A DNA stretch of 64,000 nt from Bacteroidetes bacterium UBA7662 (GCA_002483345.1 DLHS01000018.1:186001-250000), one strand, 5' to 3'; positions 41,092 to 51,844 are shown, numbered from the stretch's first letter. Translations and numbers: made by a program. Notes: generated from the sequence alone by a model not told the origin.

Positions 41092-44000
41092 CTATTTCTT
41101 CACTACCAGGTTGCCATGCTGAACCTGATCGGAAGCGATGAAGCGGTAACTGTACATCCCGGCCGCCCATGTTTCGGTACGTACCGACTGAACAGGGCCA
41201 TTCGCACGGTCAACAGCCACCGTAGCAACCACCCGACCCAGCTTATCATGGATTTCAAGGGTACCCTTGCCCTGGAATTCGTTGAACTCAAAGTTCACAA
41301 ACGACTCTGCAGGATTCGGATAAACCTTACCAATCAAACGGTTACTAATCGCCAACTCATCTACTCCTACGGTTGACACAATAGTTGCGCAGGCAGTATC
41401 ATTGGCCCGGTTAACTTCATTCGGCAAACCGGTTGTATTAGCACAGATAGAGAAAGTAGCACCGGTTGCAGGTGGTGTCCATGCCAGTGTAAAGGTGTGC
41501 ATCAAAGAATCTCCGGGTGCGATGGTCTGGGTAATTGAGTTTGTTACAATTGAAAGACCTCCGTTAACCCTGTATTCCACGTCGAAACCTGAAGCTGCAA
41601 CACCTCCGTAGTTTTTAATCCGGGCTGTTACATCGATAGGAGAATTGGTATTGATGGTAGAACCCGAAGCAGGAGCTGCAATGAGTGACACCCCGATATC
41701 AGGAGGGCTGGCACCGACAACGACAGTAGCTGTAACGCTTACATTACACCTTCCGTCACTCAGGGTTGCCGTATAGGTGAAGGTACCGTTGGAAGTGAAC
41801 GGACCAGCTACCAGCGTGTCGCCGTTGGTGGGAGGAATTGTATTCCAGACAATGCTACCGGCACTGGTACTCATGGTCATACCTGTGTTCAACGAACCAA
41901 CTGACATCAGCGAAGTGGCTGATGAAAGCACCCAGTCTGCCGCGTCATTGTTATCGCTGTTAGTACGGATAACCCCGGCAAGTCCGCTGGATGAAGCCAA
42001 ATTACCACTCCAGTCAGCTGCAGTAACACCACTGGCAACATCGAATGTATACCCGTTGGTAGCAAGCGCATCTACAATTGTACCGGCAGCATCTTTCATA
42101 ATATAGCCCGTAGCAGAACCGGAAGAAATACCATCCGTCGTGCCACCTGTATTAAAGTAGGCGTTGGCCGGATCATCTGTTCCTGTGCCAAGGTGAAGGA
42201 CAAGCGTTCCATTACCCGGAACAATAGCGCCTGCAGGGAAAGTATAATTACGGGCACCTGCTCCTACCATATCAAAAGTAAAGCCTGTCAAATCAGCAGG
42301 GCTTGAACCCAGGTTGCTGATCTCGACCAAATCCTCACCGGAAACATGCGCAGGATAAGTAGGGGTCTGACCGGTACCGGTTCTGTACTGTACAACCTCT
42401 GTGATTTTAACATTGGCAATGCCGGTAGCAAAAGCACGTAATACCACGGTATCCCCTATGAGCGCTGTTCTGTTTAAAGGGAATACGGTTAAACCCAGAT
42501 AGTTGTCTTTATACGAAATCGTACCGGAAGTATCTGTCAGGCCAATCGAATCAACCACTGTTACAAAATAACGATTCCGGACAGCAGGCGAGCTTACAGG
42601 AATGGTTGCAGTCCAGTTGCTTGAAATACCCACCCTGGTCATCGGAATTGCTGTAAACGTTCCGGAACCAACCAGATCATGGTGCAGATTTACAGTGGTG
42701 AGAGAACGGAACTGTGTGATATTGGCAGTAATCTCACGGGTAGCATTGATACAGCTGTCGGTAGCTGTCGTTACTGTCTGAATGATAGGATCTGTCGGCA
42801 GATCAACCCGGAAAGAGTCAATGCCGATACCTTCATTTTCACCGCTTCCGTCAGAACCGAATAAGAAACGGAAACGTACGCTTGCCTGGTTGGCAAGTGC
42901 AGGAATGGTGAGTTCAGCCGGCAACCAGCCACCTGAGCCAGAACCATTGGTATTTGCCCACACCGGAAGACCATTACTTGCACCTACAGAAGCTGCGCTA
43001 TACCAGTTAACACCAGCTCCAACTGCCCCTGCAACTGACCAGGTGTTACCACCATCAGTAGTATATTGAAGGGTAACGCCATCCCATCCTTCTTCTGTTT
43101 CATACCAGATTCCAAACCGGACCCTGACATTACTCAAGGCACTTAAATCGAAACATGGAGAAGTGATGTGTGACTGTTCATTAGAATTATAGTCACCCGT
43201 CAGGTTAGTCACCCAGGCGTTGCTGTCGCTATATGCCGGTGAGGCACCCCCTGAGGTGGTTGGGATACCCAGAGCCCAGCTGGAAGCTGTTCCACCTGCT
43301 ATCCATCCACCTGCACCGTTTTCCCAGCTTTCTGTATAAGGGAATGAGCTGACAATAGGTATGTTGTTAAAAGTTGTTCTTGCGGTATCGTTGCTGAAAT
43401 CACCATCACCGGCACGGCCATGGTAGGCAACAATGTTATAAACACCGATAGTACTTACGTTCACGAGGGTATTAAAATTGTAAATTATGGTATCACCAGG
43501 GTTGATAGGACCGGCAAAGGTCTCTGAAACCGGTGTGCCCCCGTTCAGGGTGTAAATCAACGGGAAGGCTGATTGTGCAGCTGTTCCATTGTTTATCAGG
43601 CGAACCGTAACTGTATCATTGGTGAGACCACAACCTTCGGTTGGGCCCAGTACCCTGTTAACTGACAAGTCAACCGGTGGCGGCAGGAAGACGCGGAAAT
43701 TATCCAGGTCAAAATAAACATCAAGACCACTCGTCTGCTCAAAAACAACCCTCAGGTAAATCTCATCGCCTGTATAGGCATTGAGGTTGATCCGGAAATA
43801 AGTGAACTGATCTGAAGCGACATAGTTCTGATCCGTAATTGCTGATACCGTCTGGAAACTTACACCACAATCGGTAGAAACCTGAACTTTGATGGTATCG
43901 CCCACTCCCAAAGGAAGTGGTGTACCCGGCCAGCTCCAGCCGCTCCATTCGGTCATTTTATATGCAAACTCAAAAATGTACCCACTGGATGGGATTGGAC

Positions 44001-46941
44001 CAAAAAATGGCAGTGTCACACTGGAAGCATTTACACCATAAACATTGTAACGCAAACCTGCTGTCTGATCCAAACCTGTTACAGTATTGAAACCCATGTT
44101 TGATACAAAACCGGCAGGAAGGCTGGTAAGGCTGTTAAAGTTCTGTGTATATGGAACTGCCGTTGGTGTCACGAAAGATACGGTCCTCGTTCCGCCATTG
44201 TTCAGCAAATTGCCATCCGTCGGAGCAACCAGATCAGCTGTCAGCGTATAAGTGCCGGGGGTGATAAAGTTTACTGCCGATGACACCAGATAAGTCCTTG
44301 AGCTGTCTACCCTCAGTGAGTCACTGGTTATATTCAGGGTAAATGCCTGAGCAATCGGACCGGCGATGTTCACACTGATGGTTGAGTTATTAGCTGCAAA
44401 GTTGTAAGTCTGAAAGCCTACATTCTTAAGGGTTACCCGAATACTATGGTTGCTGTCAGCACAGGCTGAATTGGATATCACAGCTGTAATACCCAGGTCA
44501 AATGGCGAAGGCGTAAATTCATAGGCGCCCATATCCGGAGCTGTAGCACTGCGGGTTGTACCCAAAATATCAGTGGAAACAGCTGGTATAGGCGTTCCGA
44601 GGTCGTTGCTCAAAAATGCCGTAGGAATCGCCAGGATTGGAGAACTGAAGCCAGGGTTACGGCTGACAGAGTTAGCATCTCTTGTGGATGCAGTTGTCCA
44701 GTCTGCCAAAGTCAGATAATCAGTGGCATCCACCTGAACCAAAGCATTGGTGAGGGCAGTACCATTGGACTCGTCATACAAATAGAAATTATTGTAATTC
44801 GAAACCGTCACATTCTTAAGAGTGTCATTACTGAAATACAAACCACGCATGCCGGAAGCAGCGTTGGCGCCGGTAGGCTGATAGGCTACCATCATATTGT
44901 TCATGATGGTGGCACCATTCCAGGCCGGTGTTGTGTTCGAACCACCTGTCATAAACAGAGGCGCCATGGTGGTGGTTGCCCCTGCCAATACATTGGCTCC
45001 GATATTTACAGAATTATGCAATACCGACACACGGTCGAGCGGATTTACGGGGGCTGTAGCGGTTGCACTGAACGAACCGCTTACATAAATACCGTACAAA
45101 GAGGTAAAGGCACTGGTATGTATGAATGACTGTCCTGAAACAGCATTATTTACAATAAGATTTTCAAGACCTGTGCTATCATTCGCATTGAAAACATAAA
45201 TACCTGCATTCCCGATGGTTCCTGAAACAACGTTCTGGGAAATATTGAAGCCGATAACCCGCGATAAATAAATCCCGTATCCAAAAGTTGACGCAGCAGT
45301 ACTGACCGTATTGCTGTTTACATTCATCATCGACTGATTTACACCATAAATACCATAACGGTAGTTGGTCAGTGTATTATTCAGCACCTGGTTGAAGCTT
45401 TCATAACCATTGTTGGCAGTAGGTCCTGTCAGGTAAATGGTATAATAGAAACCATTGAAGCTGTTTCCTGAAATGTTCAGATTATCTGAATTATCAGCAA
45501 AAATACCATAGTTGCCGCTTGAAGTAGAAGACAATGGTGTCTGGTCATCAAATACACAACTTACGACGGTGCCAAAATTAGATTCTCCGCCAAAACGTAT
45601 CTGATAAAATGAACCTGCCGGAGCATTCAGCGTCCGTCTGAAAGTCAGGAGAGAGAACGTTACATTGGGTGTATTGGTCAGATTAAAAATACTCTTATTC
45701 GTAGCAGCGGTTGCTGTATCATGTACCAGAATTACATCTGCTGCATTGCTGGTGGCCGAGGTAAAAGTGATGCTGTTGGGGGCAGCTGCACCCAATATAT
45801 TTTGCAGTACATAACTGCCATAATAAACGCCCGGTTGAATCTGAAAAGTTACCGGAGCAGATATTCCGCAGTTTGTAAGGTCGCTGACTGCTGCAGCGAT
45901 GGTCGTATAGTTACCGGTAGCACCTATGGTGTAGGTACCGAAAAGTCCCGTACAGATATTGGATACCAGGGTATCGTTACTGGTGTTGTTGTCCGCACCC
46001 AGTCCATTGGCATTGGAAAGCCAGGTTTTGATGGTGTAGGCACCTGGAGTCGTAATGTTCAGGGGTGTCGAGAAGGAGTAATCAAATGTTTGTCCTGCAG
46101 CCAAAGGTGTCGGCGGTGAAACTGCCGTAACTGATACCGGAGGGTTGTTGTTCAATTGATACGACAAATTAAAGTTCGCAATCGGGTCTGCAGCCACGTT
46201 TACAACCCGGGCGGTCACCTGATTGTTACCTATGATAAGGTTAACCGGTGAAACCAAACTACCCAAACGGGCATCCCGACCTGATGGAGGCAGGATACCA
46301 ATACGCATATTAGGGCGCTGATTCGCTACGGCCAATACAGGGCCAAAAGCATTGTCTGTTGCATAGCTACAGTTCCCGTTTCCGTCACTCCTGTAGTTGT
46401 AACTGGATACAAAACTTGTAGTAGACTGATTAACAGAAGCATTGTTGGTATAAGTCGTATTGTTATGACATATTTCAATGATAATGTTACTTACACCATC
46501 CCATTGAAATGGGGTAGTAAAAGTATGGGTATTCCAGCCCAGGACTTCCTGATAACTTGCAACTGTAAATACCTGTGTTAAACCAGTCACGCCAGAAGTC
46601 GGAGCTGTTGCCGGAAACTCTGTGAGCGTGGTGTGCCCTATTTTAATGGTAAAATTCGTCAGTGCTGTTGAATTTGCACCAACGTAAGGATTCACAGCTG
46701 AAACATCAAATGCCAGCGACTGAATCATACCAGGGGTTGCACCAACCGAACTAAGCTCAGAAGCCCGGATGATGTACTGATCTGCCGAGCCCCAATAATA
46801 GTTACCATAAGGTGCCGGATAGCTCGTGGATGAGTTGGTTACCGTGCCAGTGCCAATTTCGTATATCACCTGTGCCGAACTGATGCCGGAGGCCAATACC
46901 ATTAACAATAACAAGGACCATGAACGTAGATTTTTCAACAT
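41092..46941 (-). CDS. Giant T9SS surface protein C (beta-helix, MAM-like, lamin-tail-like domains)
   Basis: 1,949-aa protein with signal peptide MLKNLRSWSLLLLMVLASG (ATG at 46941; a TTG two codons upstream is less likely). The order is a lectin-like N-terminus, CARDB-like part (NANGLGADNNTSNDTL as in B), beta-helix (about 345-800), two jelly-roll regions, and a lamin-tail-like domain near 1570-1690 (KITEVVQYRT, EDLVEISNLGSSPADLTGF). It ends in a sorting domain KVYPNPAESFVNFEFNEF...NLVVKK. All domains are read by eye from motifs. It is a tandem duplicate relative of B. Confidence 0.9.
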   Translation of the reverse strand: MLKNLRSWSLLLLMVLASGISSAQVIYEIGTGTVTNSSTSYPAPYGNYYWGSADQYIIRASELSSVGATPGMIQSLAFDVSAVNPYVGANSTALTNFTIKIGHTTLTEFPATAPTSGVTGLTQVFTVASYQEVLGWNTHTFTTPFQWDGVSNIIIEICHNNTTYTNNASVNQSTTSFVSSYNYRSDGNGNCSYATDNAFGPVLAVANQRPNMRIGILPPSGRDARLGSLVSPVNLIIGNNQVTARVVNVAADPIANFNLSYQLNNNPPVSVTAVSPPTPLAAGQTFDYSFSTPLNITTPGAYTIKTWLSNANGLGADNNTSNDTLVSNICTGLFGTYTIGATGNYTTIAAAVSDLTNCGISAPVTFQIQPGVYYGSYVLQNILGAAAPNSITFTSATSNAADVILVHDTATAATNKSIFNLTNTPNVTFSLLTFRRTLNAPAGSFYQIRFGGESNFGTVVSCVFDDQTPLSSTSSGNYGIFADNSDNLNISGNSFNGFYYTIYLTGPTANNGYESFNQVLNNTLTNYRYGIYGVNQSMMNVNSNTVSTAASTFGYGIYLSRVIGFNISQNVVSGTIGNAGIYVFNANDSTGLENLIVNNAVSGQSFIHTSAFTSLYGIYVSGSFSATATAPVNPLDRVSVLHNSVNIGANVLAGATTTMAPLFMTGGSNTTPAWNGATIMNNMMVAYQPTGANAASGMRGLYFSNDTLKNVTVSNYNNFYLYDESNGTALTNALVQVDATDYLTLADWTTASTRDANSVSRNPGFSSPILAIPTAFLSNDLGTPIPAVSTDILGTTRSATAPDMGAYEFTPSPFDLGITAVISNSACADSNHSIRVTLKNVGFQTYNFAANNSTISVNIAGPIAQAFTLNITSDSLRVDSSRTYLVSSAVNFITPGTYTLTADLVAPTDGNLLNNGGTRTVSFVTPTAVPYTQNFNSLTSLPAGFVSNMGFNTVTGLDQTAGLRYNVYGVNASSVTLPFFGPIPSSGYIFEFAYKMTEWSGWSWPGTPLPLGVGDTIKVQVSTDCGVSFQTVSAITDQNYVASDQFTYFRINLNAYTGDEIYLRVVFEQTSGLDVYFDLDNFRVFLPPPVDLSVNRVLGPTEGCGLTNDTVTVRLINNGTAAQSAFPLIYTLNGGTPVSETFAGPINPGDTIIYNFNTLVNVSTIGVYNIVAYHGRAGDGDFSNDTARTTFNNIPIVSSFPYTESWENGAGGWIAGGTASSWALGIPTTSGGASPAYSDSNAWVTNLTGDYNSNEQSHITSPCFDLSALSNVRVRFGIWYETEEGWDGVTLQYTTDGGNTWSVAGAVGAGVNWYSAASVGASNGLPVWANTNGSGSGGWLPAELTIPALANQASVRFRFLFGSDGSGENEGIGIDSFRVDLPTDPIIQTVTTATDSCINATREITANITQFRSLTTVNLHHDLVGSGTFTAIPMTRVGISSNWTATIPVSSPAVRNRYFVTVVDSIGLTDTSGTISYKDNYLGLTVFPLNRTALIGDTVVLRAFATGIANVKITEVVQYRTGTGQTPTYPAHVSGEDLVEISNLGSSPADLTGFTFDMVGAGARNYTFPAGAIVPGNGTLVLHLGTGTDDPANAYFNTGGTTDGISSGSATGYIMKDAAGTIVDALATNGYTFDVASGVTAADWSGNLASSSGLAGVIRTNSDNNDAADWVLSSATSLMSVGSLNTGMTMSTSAGSIVWNTIPPTNGDTLVAGPFTSNGTFTYTATLSDGRCNVSVTATVVVGASPPDIGVSLIAAPASGSTINTNSPIDVTARIKNYGGVAASGFDVEYRVNGGLSIVTNSITQTIAPGDSLMHTFTLAWTPPATGATFSICANTTGLPNEVNRANDTACATIVSTVGVDELAISNRLIGKVYPNPAESFVNFEFNEFQGKGTLEIHDKLGRVVATVAVDRANGPVQSVRTETWAAGMYSYRFIASDQVQHGNLVVKK

Positions 46942-47297
46942 AGCCAAAATTTAAAGTACCAATCTAAGAAAATTTTGACCTGACTTTTTCGTGACAGAGA
47001 AAAAAATAAGAAAAAAAAGATACGGTCAACGTCAAAAAAGTTGCCGATTCCGTCAGATTTTAAGCTGAAAACGTCGTAGTCAGATTAGTTAAAGACCTTT
47101 TAATCCTTATTAAAGCAGGATTATAAAACAGGCTTATGACATAAATATGACAAAAGTCCCTCCCTGAAAGGGCGGATACTTTGTTCAAAAAATGCTATCG
47201 GAAATGCTACCTTTTGATGAACCGGCCACTTTGCCACTGCTGATCCGTTTTGAAACAATGTATGATTTATCAGGCGTCAGAATTTGTTGGCGCAGTG
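46942..47297. other. 356-bp gap between pyrC and giant gene C with repeats
   Basis: No gene is credible here. TAATCCT and AGGATTA form a 7-bp inverted repeat (47101-47123, 9-bp spacer). TATGACA occurs twice at 11-bp spacing (47135-47141 and 47146-47152). CCCT-GAA-AGGG at 47162-47172 is a weak hairpin that could end pyrC. Homopolymer A tracts fill 46990-47030. These are candidates for control of giant gene C or for pyrC termination. None matches a factor I know. Confidence 0.45.
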
Positions 47298-48629
47298 TCA
47301 TTTGAAAGTCAATCGTTTTCCCCTGACAGCTTCATTCAGCTTACCCTCACTCCAGACCAATTCCCCGCTGACCAGCGTATGTTTTACATGCTGGCGGAAA
47401 ATTGTTCCTTCCAGCGGCGACCAACCACATTTGTACAGGAGATTTTCTTTGCTTACAGACCAGGTTCTATCTTCTATAACCGCTAAATCTGCCCAATAAC
47501 CTTCACGCACAAAACCTCTTTCCTGTATCCCAAACAATATGGCAGGATTGTGTGCCATCTTCTGAACTACACTTTCCAACGATATTTTACCCTGTCTTAC
47601 AAATTCAAGCATGGCTACCAGGCTGTGTTGTACCAAAGGTCCGCCAGATGGCGCTCTGAGCAATCCCTGGCTTTTCTCTTCCAGGGTATGGGGGGCATGG
47701 TCTGTGGCCACCACATCAATCCGGCCATCAAGCAAGGCCTCCCATACCCCTGCCCTGTCGGCCGCGGTTTTTACCGCGGGATTCCATTTGATCAGGTTAC
47801 CCAGTCTTTCATAGTCTTCATCAGAAAACCAAAGGTGGTGAATACAGGCTTCTGCTGTTATTTTCTTCTCTTCCAGGGGGATATCATTCCTGAATAGCCC
47901 GGTTTCTTTGGCTGTAGAAATGTGTAATACGTGCAGCCGGGTGCCGTGTTTCTCAGCCAGCGCTACCGCCCTGGAAGAAGAGGCATAGCAGGCTGCAGCA
48001 TTTCTGATCAGCGGATGAAGGCTGGGCGGCAGATTTTCGCCGTATTCCGCTTTGTAACGGGCCAGATTGGCAGCTATCATCTGGTCGTCCTCGCAATGGA
48101 CTGCAATGACTGCTTTTACTTCGCTGAAAATACGGTCCAGGGTACTGCTGTCGTCAACCAGCATATTACCGGTGCTTGACCCCATGAATATTTTAAGACC
48201 ACACACCTGGCTGAAATCTACTTTGCGGATTTCAGCCAGATTGTCGTTGGTGGTACCCATGAAAAAAGAATAATTGGCTGCCGAGACTTCGGCGGCACGA
48301 CTGTACTTCTGCTCCAGCAATGCCAGTGTAGTAGCTCCCGGAACTGTATTGGGCATTTCCATATAGCTGGTTACACCACCTGCCACGGCAGCAATAGATT
48401 CTGTCCTAATCTCCGCTTTATGGGTCAGACCCGGTTCTCTGAAATGTACCTGGTCGTCGATGGCACCCGGTAAAAGTAATTTACCCTGAAGGTCGAGCAC
48501 CTGATCTGCAACAGGCCGTTTCTGAAGGCTGTCAAGCTGCCAGATACGACCATTTTTGACCAGAACGTTGGCTTCAAAGTCTTCTCCTTCGTTGATAATA
48601 CGGGCATTCCGAATCGCAATGGTCCTCAT
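47298..48629 (-). CDS. pyrC: Dihydroorotase, class I-type
   Basis: 443-aa amidohydrolase of pyrimidine synthesis that converts N-carbamoyl-aspartate to dihydroorotate. Metal and substrate motifs are DDQVHFREPG, LKIFMGSSTG (candidate for carboxylated Lys), AVHCEDD, LHVLHISTA and ATDHAPHT. All expected His, Asp and Lys positions are present. Type and length suit the stand-alone class I enzyme. No other pyr gene is near. The promoter lies about 25 nt upstream. Confidence 0.95.
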   Translation of the reverse strand: MRTIAIRNARIINEGEDFEANVLVKNGRIWQLDSLQKRPVADQVLDLQGKLLLPGAIDDQVHFREPGLTHKAEIRTESIAAVAGGVTSYMEMPNTVPGATTLALLEQKYSRAAEVSAANYSFFMGTTNDNLAEIRKVDFSQVCGLKIFMGSSTGNMLVDDSSTLDRIFSEVKAVIAVHCEDDQMIAANLARYKAEYGENLPPSLHPLIRNAAACYASSSRAVALAEKHGTRLHVLHISTAKETGLFRNDIPLEEKKITAEACIHHLWFSDEDYERLGNLIKWNPAVKTAADRAGVWEALLDGRIDVVATDHAPHTLEEKSQGLLRAPSGGPLVQHSLVAMLEFVRQGKISLESVVQKMAHNPAILFGIQERGFVREGYWADLAVIEDRTWSVSKENLLYKCGWSPLEGTIFRQHVKHTLVSGELVWSEGKLNEAVRGKRLTFK

Positions 48630-48653
48630 TTGGTGTATATTAGTTGGCTAAAA

Positions 48654-48661
48654 CAAAAGTA
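48654..48661 (-). promoter_or_regulatory. Bacteroidota -7 element for pyrC
   Basis: The plus strand CAAAAGTA reads TACTTTTG on the minus strand and matches TAnnTTTG. A TTG (plus CAA at 48678-48680) lies 16 nt farther upstream as a weak -33. The pyrC leader would be about 18 nt. Confidence 0.55.
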
Positions 48662-48705
48662 CTGGCTGAATCCTTGTCAATGTTAGGCCTTTCAAAAATA
48701 AACGA

Positions 48706-51700
48706 ATGAAGAAACTTCTATGCTGCTTTTCATGCCTGCTGCTCAGTTTGCAGGCTTTTGCACAGTCCGGCATCATTGATGAAGCCCTGTATCAGCAACT
48801 CAACGACCCGCAGCGGCAGGAAGAATATTTCAGGGTACGCATCCTTCTGGCTGATCAGGTAGACCTGGCCGCGCTTTCGCAGACACTCGACCAAACGCGT
48901 GCCGATCGAGACACCCGTATCCGTACTGTGGTGAAGGCCTTGATGGACAAAGCTGCGGCTACCCAAACACCACTGCTTGAAACGCTGAGCAGCCTTAGCA
49001 AACTTCACAGAGACGATATCAAATTTTATGAGGCCTACTGGATTGCCAATCTGGTGGTCACCGATGCACGACCTGCGGTTATACTATATCTGGCACAATC
49101 GGTCCCGGGCATTGCCCTGATTGATCCTGACCTGGATCTGGAGTTCAAAAACGACCCTGTATTGGAAGAACCCGGACATTTTAGTCCGAATGCTGTCAAT
49201 GGCAGTGAAATTGGTCTGCGCGTCATCAAATCAGATTCGCTCTGGAAAAAAGGTTATACCGGCAGGGGCCGTTTGGGCATGATTATCGACAGCGGAGCCA
49301 GCGGCAATCACCCTGCCTTGCGTTCCAGGTGGCGTGGTAATTTTGTACCGGTGAGTCATGCATGGCTGGGGCCGAGTGGTTCTGTTTTCCCCAATGAGTG
49401 TGGTGGTGACCATGGTTCACATGTGATGGGCATCATACTCGGACTCGACCGGGCCACCAACGATACCATTGGTTCAGCTGTTAATGCCCAATGGATAGCG
49501 GCATCAGGCATAAGTTGTTCCGGGGGTCCGTCTACCACCGCCTCCTTTCAATGGGGACTGAATCCTGACGGAGATTCCAGCACTACAGCTGATGTGCCGG
49601 ATGTAATCAATAACTCCTGGGGCGGCAGTACCGGTGGTACCAGTCAGTGTAACGGGAGCTACGTGCCTGTTTTTAATGCCCTGGAAGCAGCAGGAATTGC
49701 GGTTGTTTTTTCAGCAGGTAACAGTGGCCCCAATGTATCCACCATTACTTCCCCCAAAAACATCAATACCAACGAAGTAAATGTATTTTGTACAGGCAAC
49801 ATCAACGGGAATAACAGCAGCTTCCCAATTGCCAGCAGCTCCAGCCGCGGCCCCTCCATCTGTTCGAACCCCGAAAGTGGCCTTCAGATTAAGCCGGAAG
49901 TGGTAGCACCAGGCAGCAGTGTGCGTTCTTCCATCGGAGCCAGCAGCTATGGAACCAAAACCGGCACTTCCATGGCTGCACCCCATGTATCAGGGGGTGT
50001 CTTACTTCTTAAGGAAGCCTTCCCCAACGCACCCGGCAGCGATATACTCCGAGCCATCTATGTTACGGCTATCGATATGGGTACAGCGGGAGAAGATAAT
50101 ACCTATGGCAATGGCCGTGTTGACCTGAATGCTGCCTTCAACCACCTGGCGCTCACCTACAATCCCACCCCTCCCCAGGGCGGCGCCTACAATGTAAAAG
50201 CAGAAAGTACTACCGCAACGAACATGGCCCTGTGTGGTGACAGTCTTGCCACAGCCGTCACGGTGCGTAACATCGGTGATTCTGTTATCACCAGTATTCA
50301 GCTGGATGTTGCCATCAACAACAGCTCCGTACTTCAATACAACTGGACAGGTAGCCTGGCCAGCAATGCCAGTACCAGCATACAACTTCCTTCTATGTGG
50401 GTACCAGCTGCGGCAACCAACAACAGTCTGTCCATCAGGGTGAAACTCGACACCAACCTGGCAGAGTTAGACACCTTTGACAACCGTATACTGACTTCAT
50501 TTCAGGTAAGGGTCAATGCACCCACACCTTTCCGGGAACAATTCGAGGCTTCCAACATAAACACCACCCCATTTTATGTGCGCAACCCTGACAATGGCAT
50601 TGGCTGGGTAAACGGAAGTGCCACCGGCCAGCCAGGTTCCTTCAGGTCGGCTATGATGAACTGCTACAACTACAGCAGCCGCGATCAGTTTGACTACCTC
50701 GAAACCCCTAATTTGCAGCTTCCCGATACCGGACAGGCTACCCTGCGTTTTTATCTGGCCTATGCACAAAACCCGGGCAACAGTGATAGCCTCTTTGTAC
50801 AGCTTTCTACCGATTGTGGCCAGAGTTTCAGCGCACCGGTTTACGCAAACGGCGGCGCCAATATGGGTACCACAACCGCCCGTAACACACCCTTTACCCC
50901 CGTGACTGACAGCGACTGGAGGAGAATTGACATCCCGCTGAACAGCTACATTGGTCAGGGCCGCGTCATTGTCAGGTTTGCCGTCAAGAATGATTTTGGC
51001 AACAATATTTATCTGGACAGATTAAGTATTACCAGCAACAGCAGCAAGCCGGTAGCTGATTTCAGTTATGACTTGCCATCGGGCTGTGCTCCCCTGAACG
51101 TTGATTTTGACGATGTAAGCTTGTTTGCGGGCACCCGCAGTTGGCAGCTCAACGGTACTCCGGCAGGAACTGCAAACCCGAATACCTTGAGCCTGACAGC
51201 TGGCAACCACACTGTAAGCCTGATTGCCAGTAATTCATTCGGCAGCGATACACTTACCTATAGCGTAAACGTGCCCTCCTCTCCGATAGTAGATTTTAAT
51301 GTTTTGATCGATACAGTACGCCAGGGCCAGCAAATCAATCTGGTGAATCTGAGTCAGTTTGCCACTTCATTTCTGTGGGAATTCGGAGATGGCACCGTCT
51401 CCAACGCCTTTGGTCCGAGCAAAATCTATGCTGACACGGGCTGGTACGACATCAGCCTTACCGGAATTACCAATGGCTGTGCCGTGAGACTGGATAAACT
51501 ACGTGCCGTTTATGTCCAGGGAGCCACGGTCAGTGTACACGATCTCGGCGTATCCGGCTTTCGGATTTACCCCAATCCTGCAAAGGATCAACTGACTATA
51601 GACGCAGACGAGCCCCTGCTGCAAGGTATTCAGCTTGTTGACTTACTCGGTCGCAAACAACTGGACGTAGCTCCGACCTCAGCATCAAGTATTCATATAT

Positions 51701-51786
51701 CCCTGGAAACCCTTAAACCGGGCATGTATCTGATACATCTCCCAACTGAAAACGGTGTATTGATCAGAAAACTAATCAAAGAATAA
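48706..51786 (+). CDS. Secreted S8 family subtilisin-like peptidase with T9SS sorting domain
   Basis: 1,026-aa protein with a signal peptide (about 1-20, LSLQAFAQ). A propeptide-like region precedes the S8 catalytic domain with Asp195 (MIIDSG), His236 (GGDHGSHV) and Ser422 (GTSMAAPH), so the triad is complete. CARDB-like and jelly-roll regions follow, then a PKD domain (WEFGDGTVSN, about 870-925). The type A sorting domain YPNPAKDQLTIDADEP to the C-terminal RKLIKE ends it. It would be secreted through T9SS and act outside the cell. Degradation target is unknown. Confidence 0.95.
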   Translation: MKKLLCCFSCLLLSLQAFAQSGIIDEALYQQLNDPQRQEEYFRVRILLADQVDLAALSQTLDQTRADRDTRIRTVVKALMDKAAATQTPLLETLSSLSKLHRDDIKFYEAYWIANLVVTDARPAVILYLAQSVPGIALIDPDLDLEFKNDPVLEEPGHFSPNAVNGSEIGLRVIKSDSLWKKGYTGRGRLGMIIDSGASGNHPALRSRWRGNFVPVSHAWLGPSGSVFPNECGGDHGSHVMGIILGLDRATNDTIGSAVNAQWIAASGISCSGGPSTTASFQWGLNPDGDSSTTADVPDVINNSWGGSTGGTSQCNGSYVPVFNALEAAGIAVVFSAGNSGPNVSTITSPKNINTNEVNVFCTGNINGNNSSFPIASSSSRGPSICSNPESGLQIKPEVVAPGSSVRSSIGASSYGTKTGTSMAAPHVSGGVLLLKEAFPNAPGSDILRAIYVTAIDMGTAGEDNTYGNGRVDLNAAFNHLALTYNPTPPQGGAYNVKAESTTATNMALCGDSLATAVTVRNIGDSVITSIQLDVAINNSSVLQYNWTGSLASNASTSIQLPSMWVPAAATNNSLSIRVKLDTNLAELDTFDNRILTSFQVRVNAPTPFREQFEASNINTTPFYVRNPDNGIGWVNGSATGQPGSFRSAMMNCYNYSSRDQFDYLETPNLQLPDTGQATLRFYLAYAQNPGNSDSLFVQLSTDCGQSFSAPVYANGGANMGTTTARNTPFTPVTDSDWRRIDIPLNSYIGQGRVIVRFAVKNDFGNNIYLDRLSITSNSSKPVADFSYDLPSGCAPLNVDFDDVSLFAGTRSWQLNGTPAGTANPNTLSLTAGNHTVSLIASNSFGSDTLTYSVNVPSSPIVDFNVLIDTVRQGQQINLVNLSQFATSFLWEFGDGTVSNAFGPSKIYADTGWYDISLTGITNGCAVRLDKLRAVYVQGATVSVHDLGVSGFRIYPNPAKDQLTIDADEPLLQGIQLVDLLGRKQLDVAPTSASSIHISLETLKPGMYLIHLPTENGVLIRKLIKE

Positions 51787-51789
51787 GGT

Positions 51790-51844
51790 CTCCGTGCCTC
51801 CGTGAACTCAGTGATTTAAGCACGAAGCACACAGAGGCACGGAG
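51790..51844. repeat. CTCCGTG octad inverted repeat between subtilase and PorT-like stops
   Basis: CTCCGTGCCTC (51790-51800) is repeated inverted at 51834-51844 (GAGGCACGGAG). Each reads CTCCGTGCCTCnGTG, three nt after the stop codon of the gene it follows. Units are 8 bp, as in the copy at 8562-8590. The 11-bp stem may also terminate transcription, but no T-tract follows. Confidence 0.85.
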
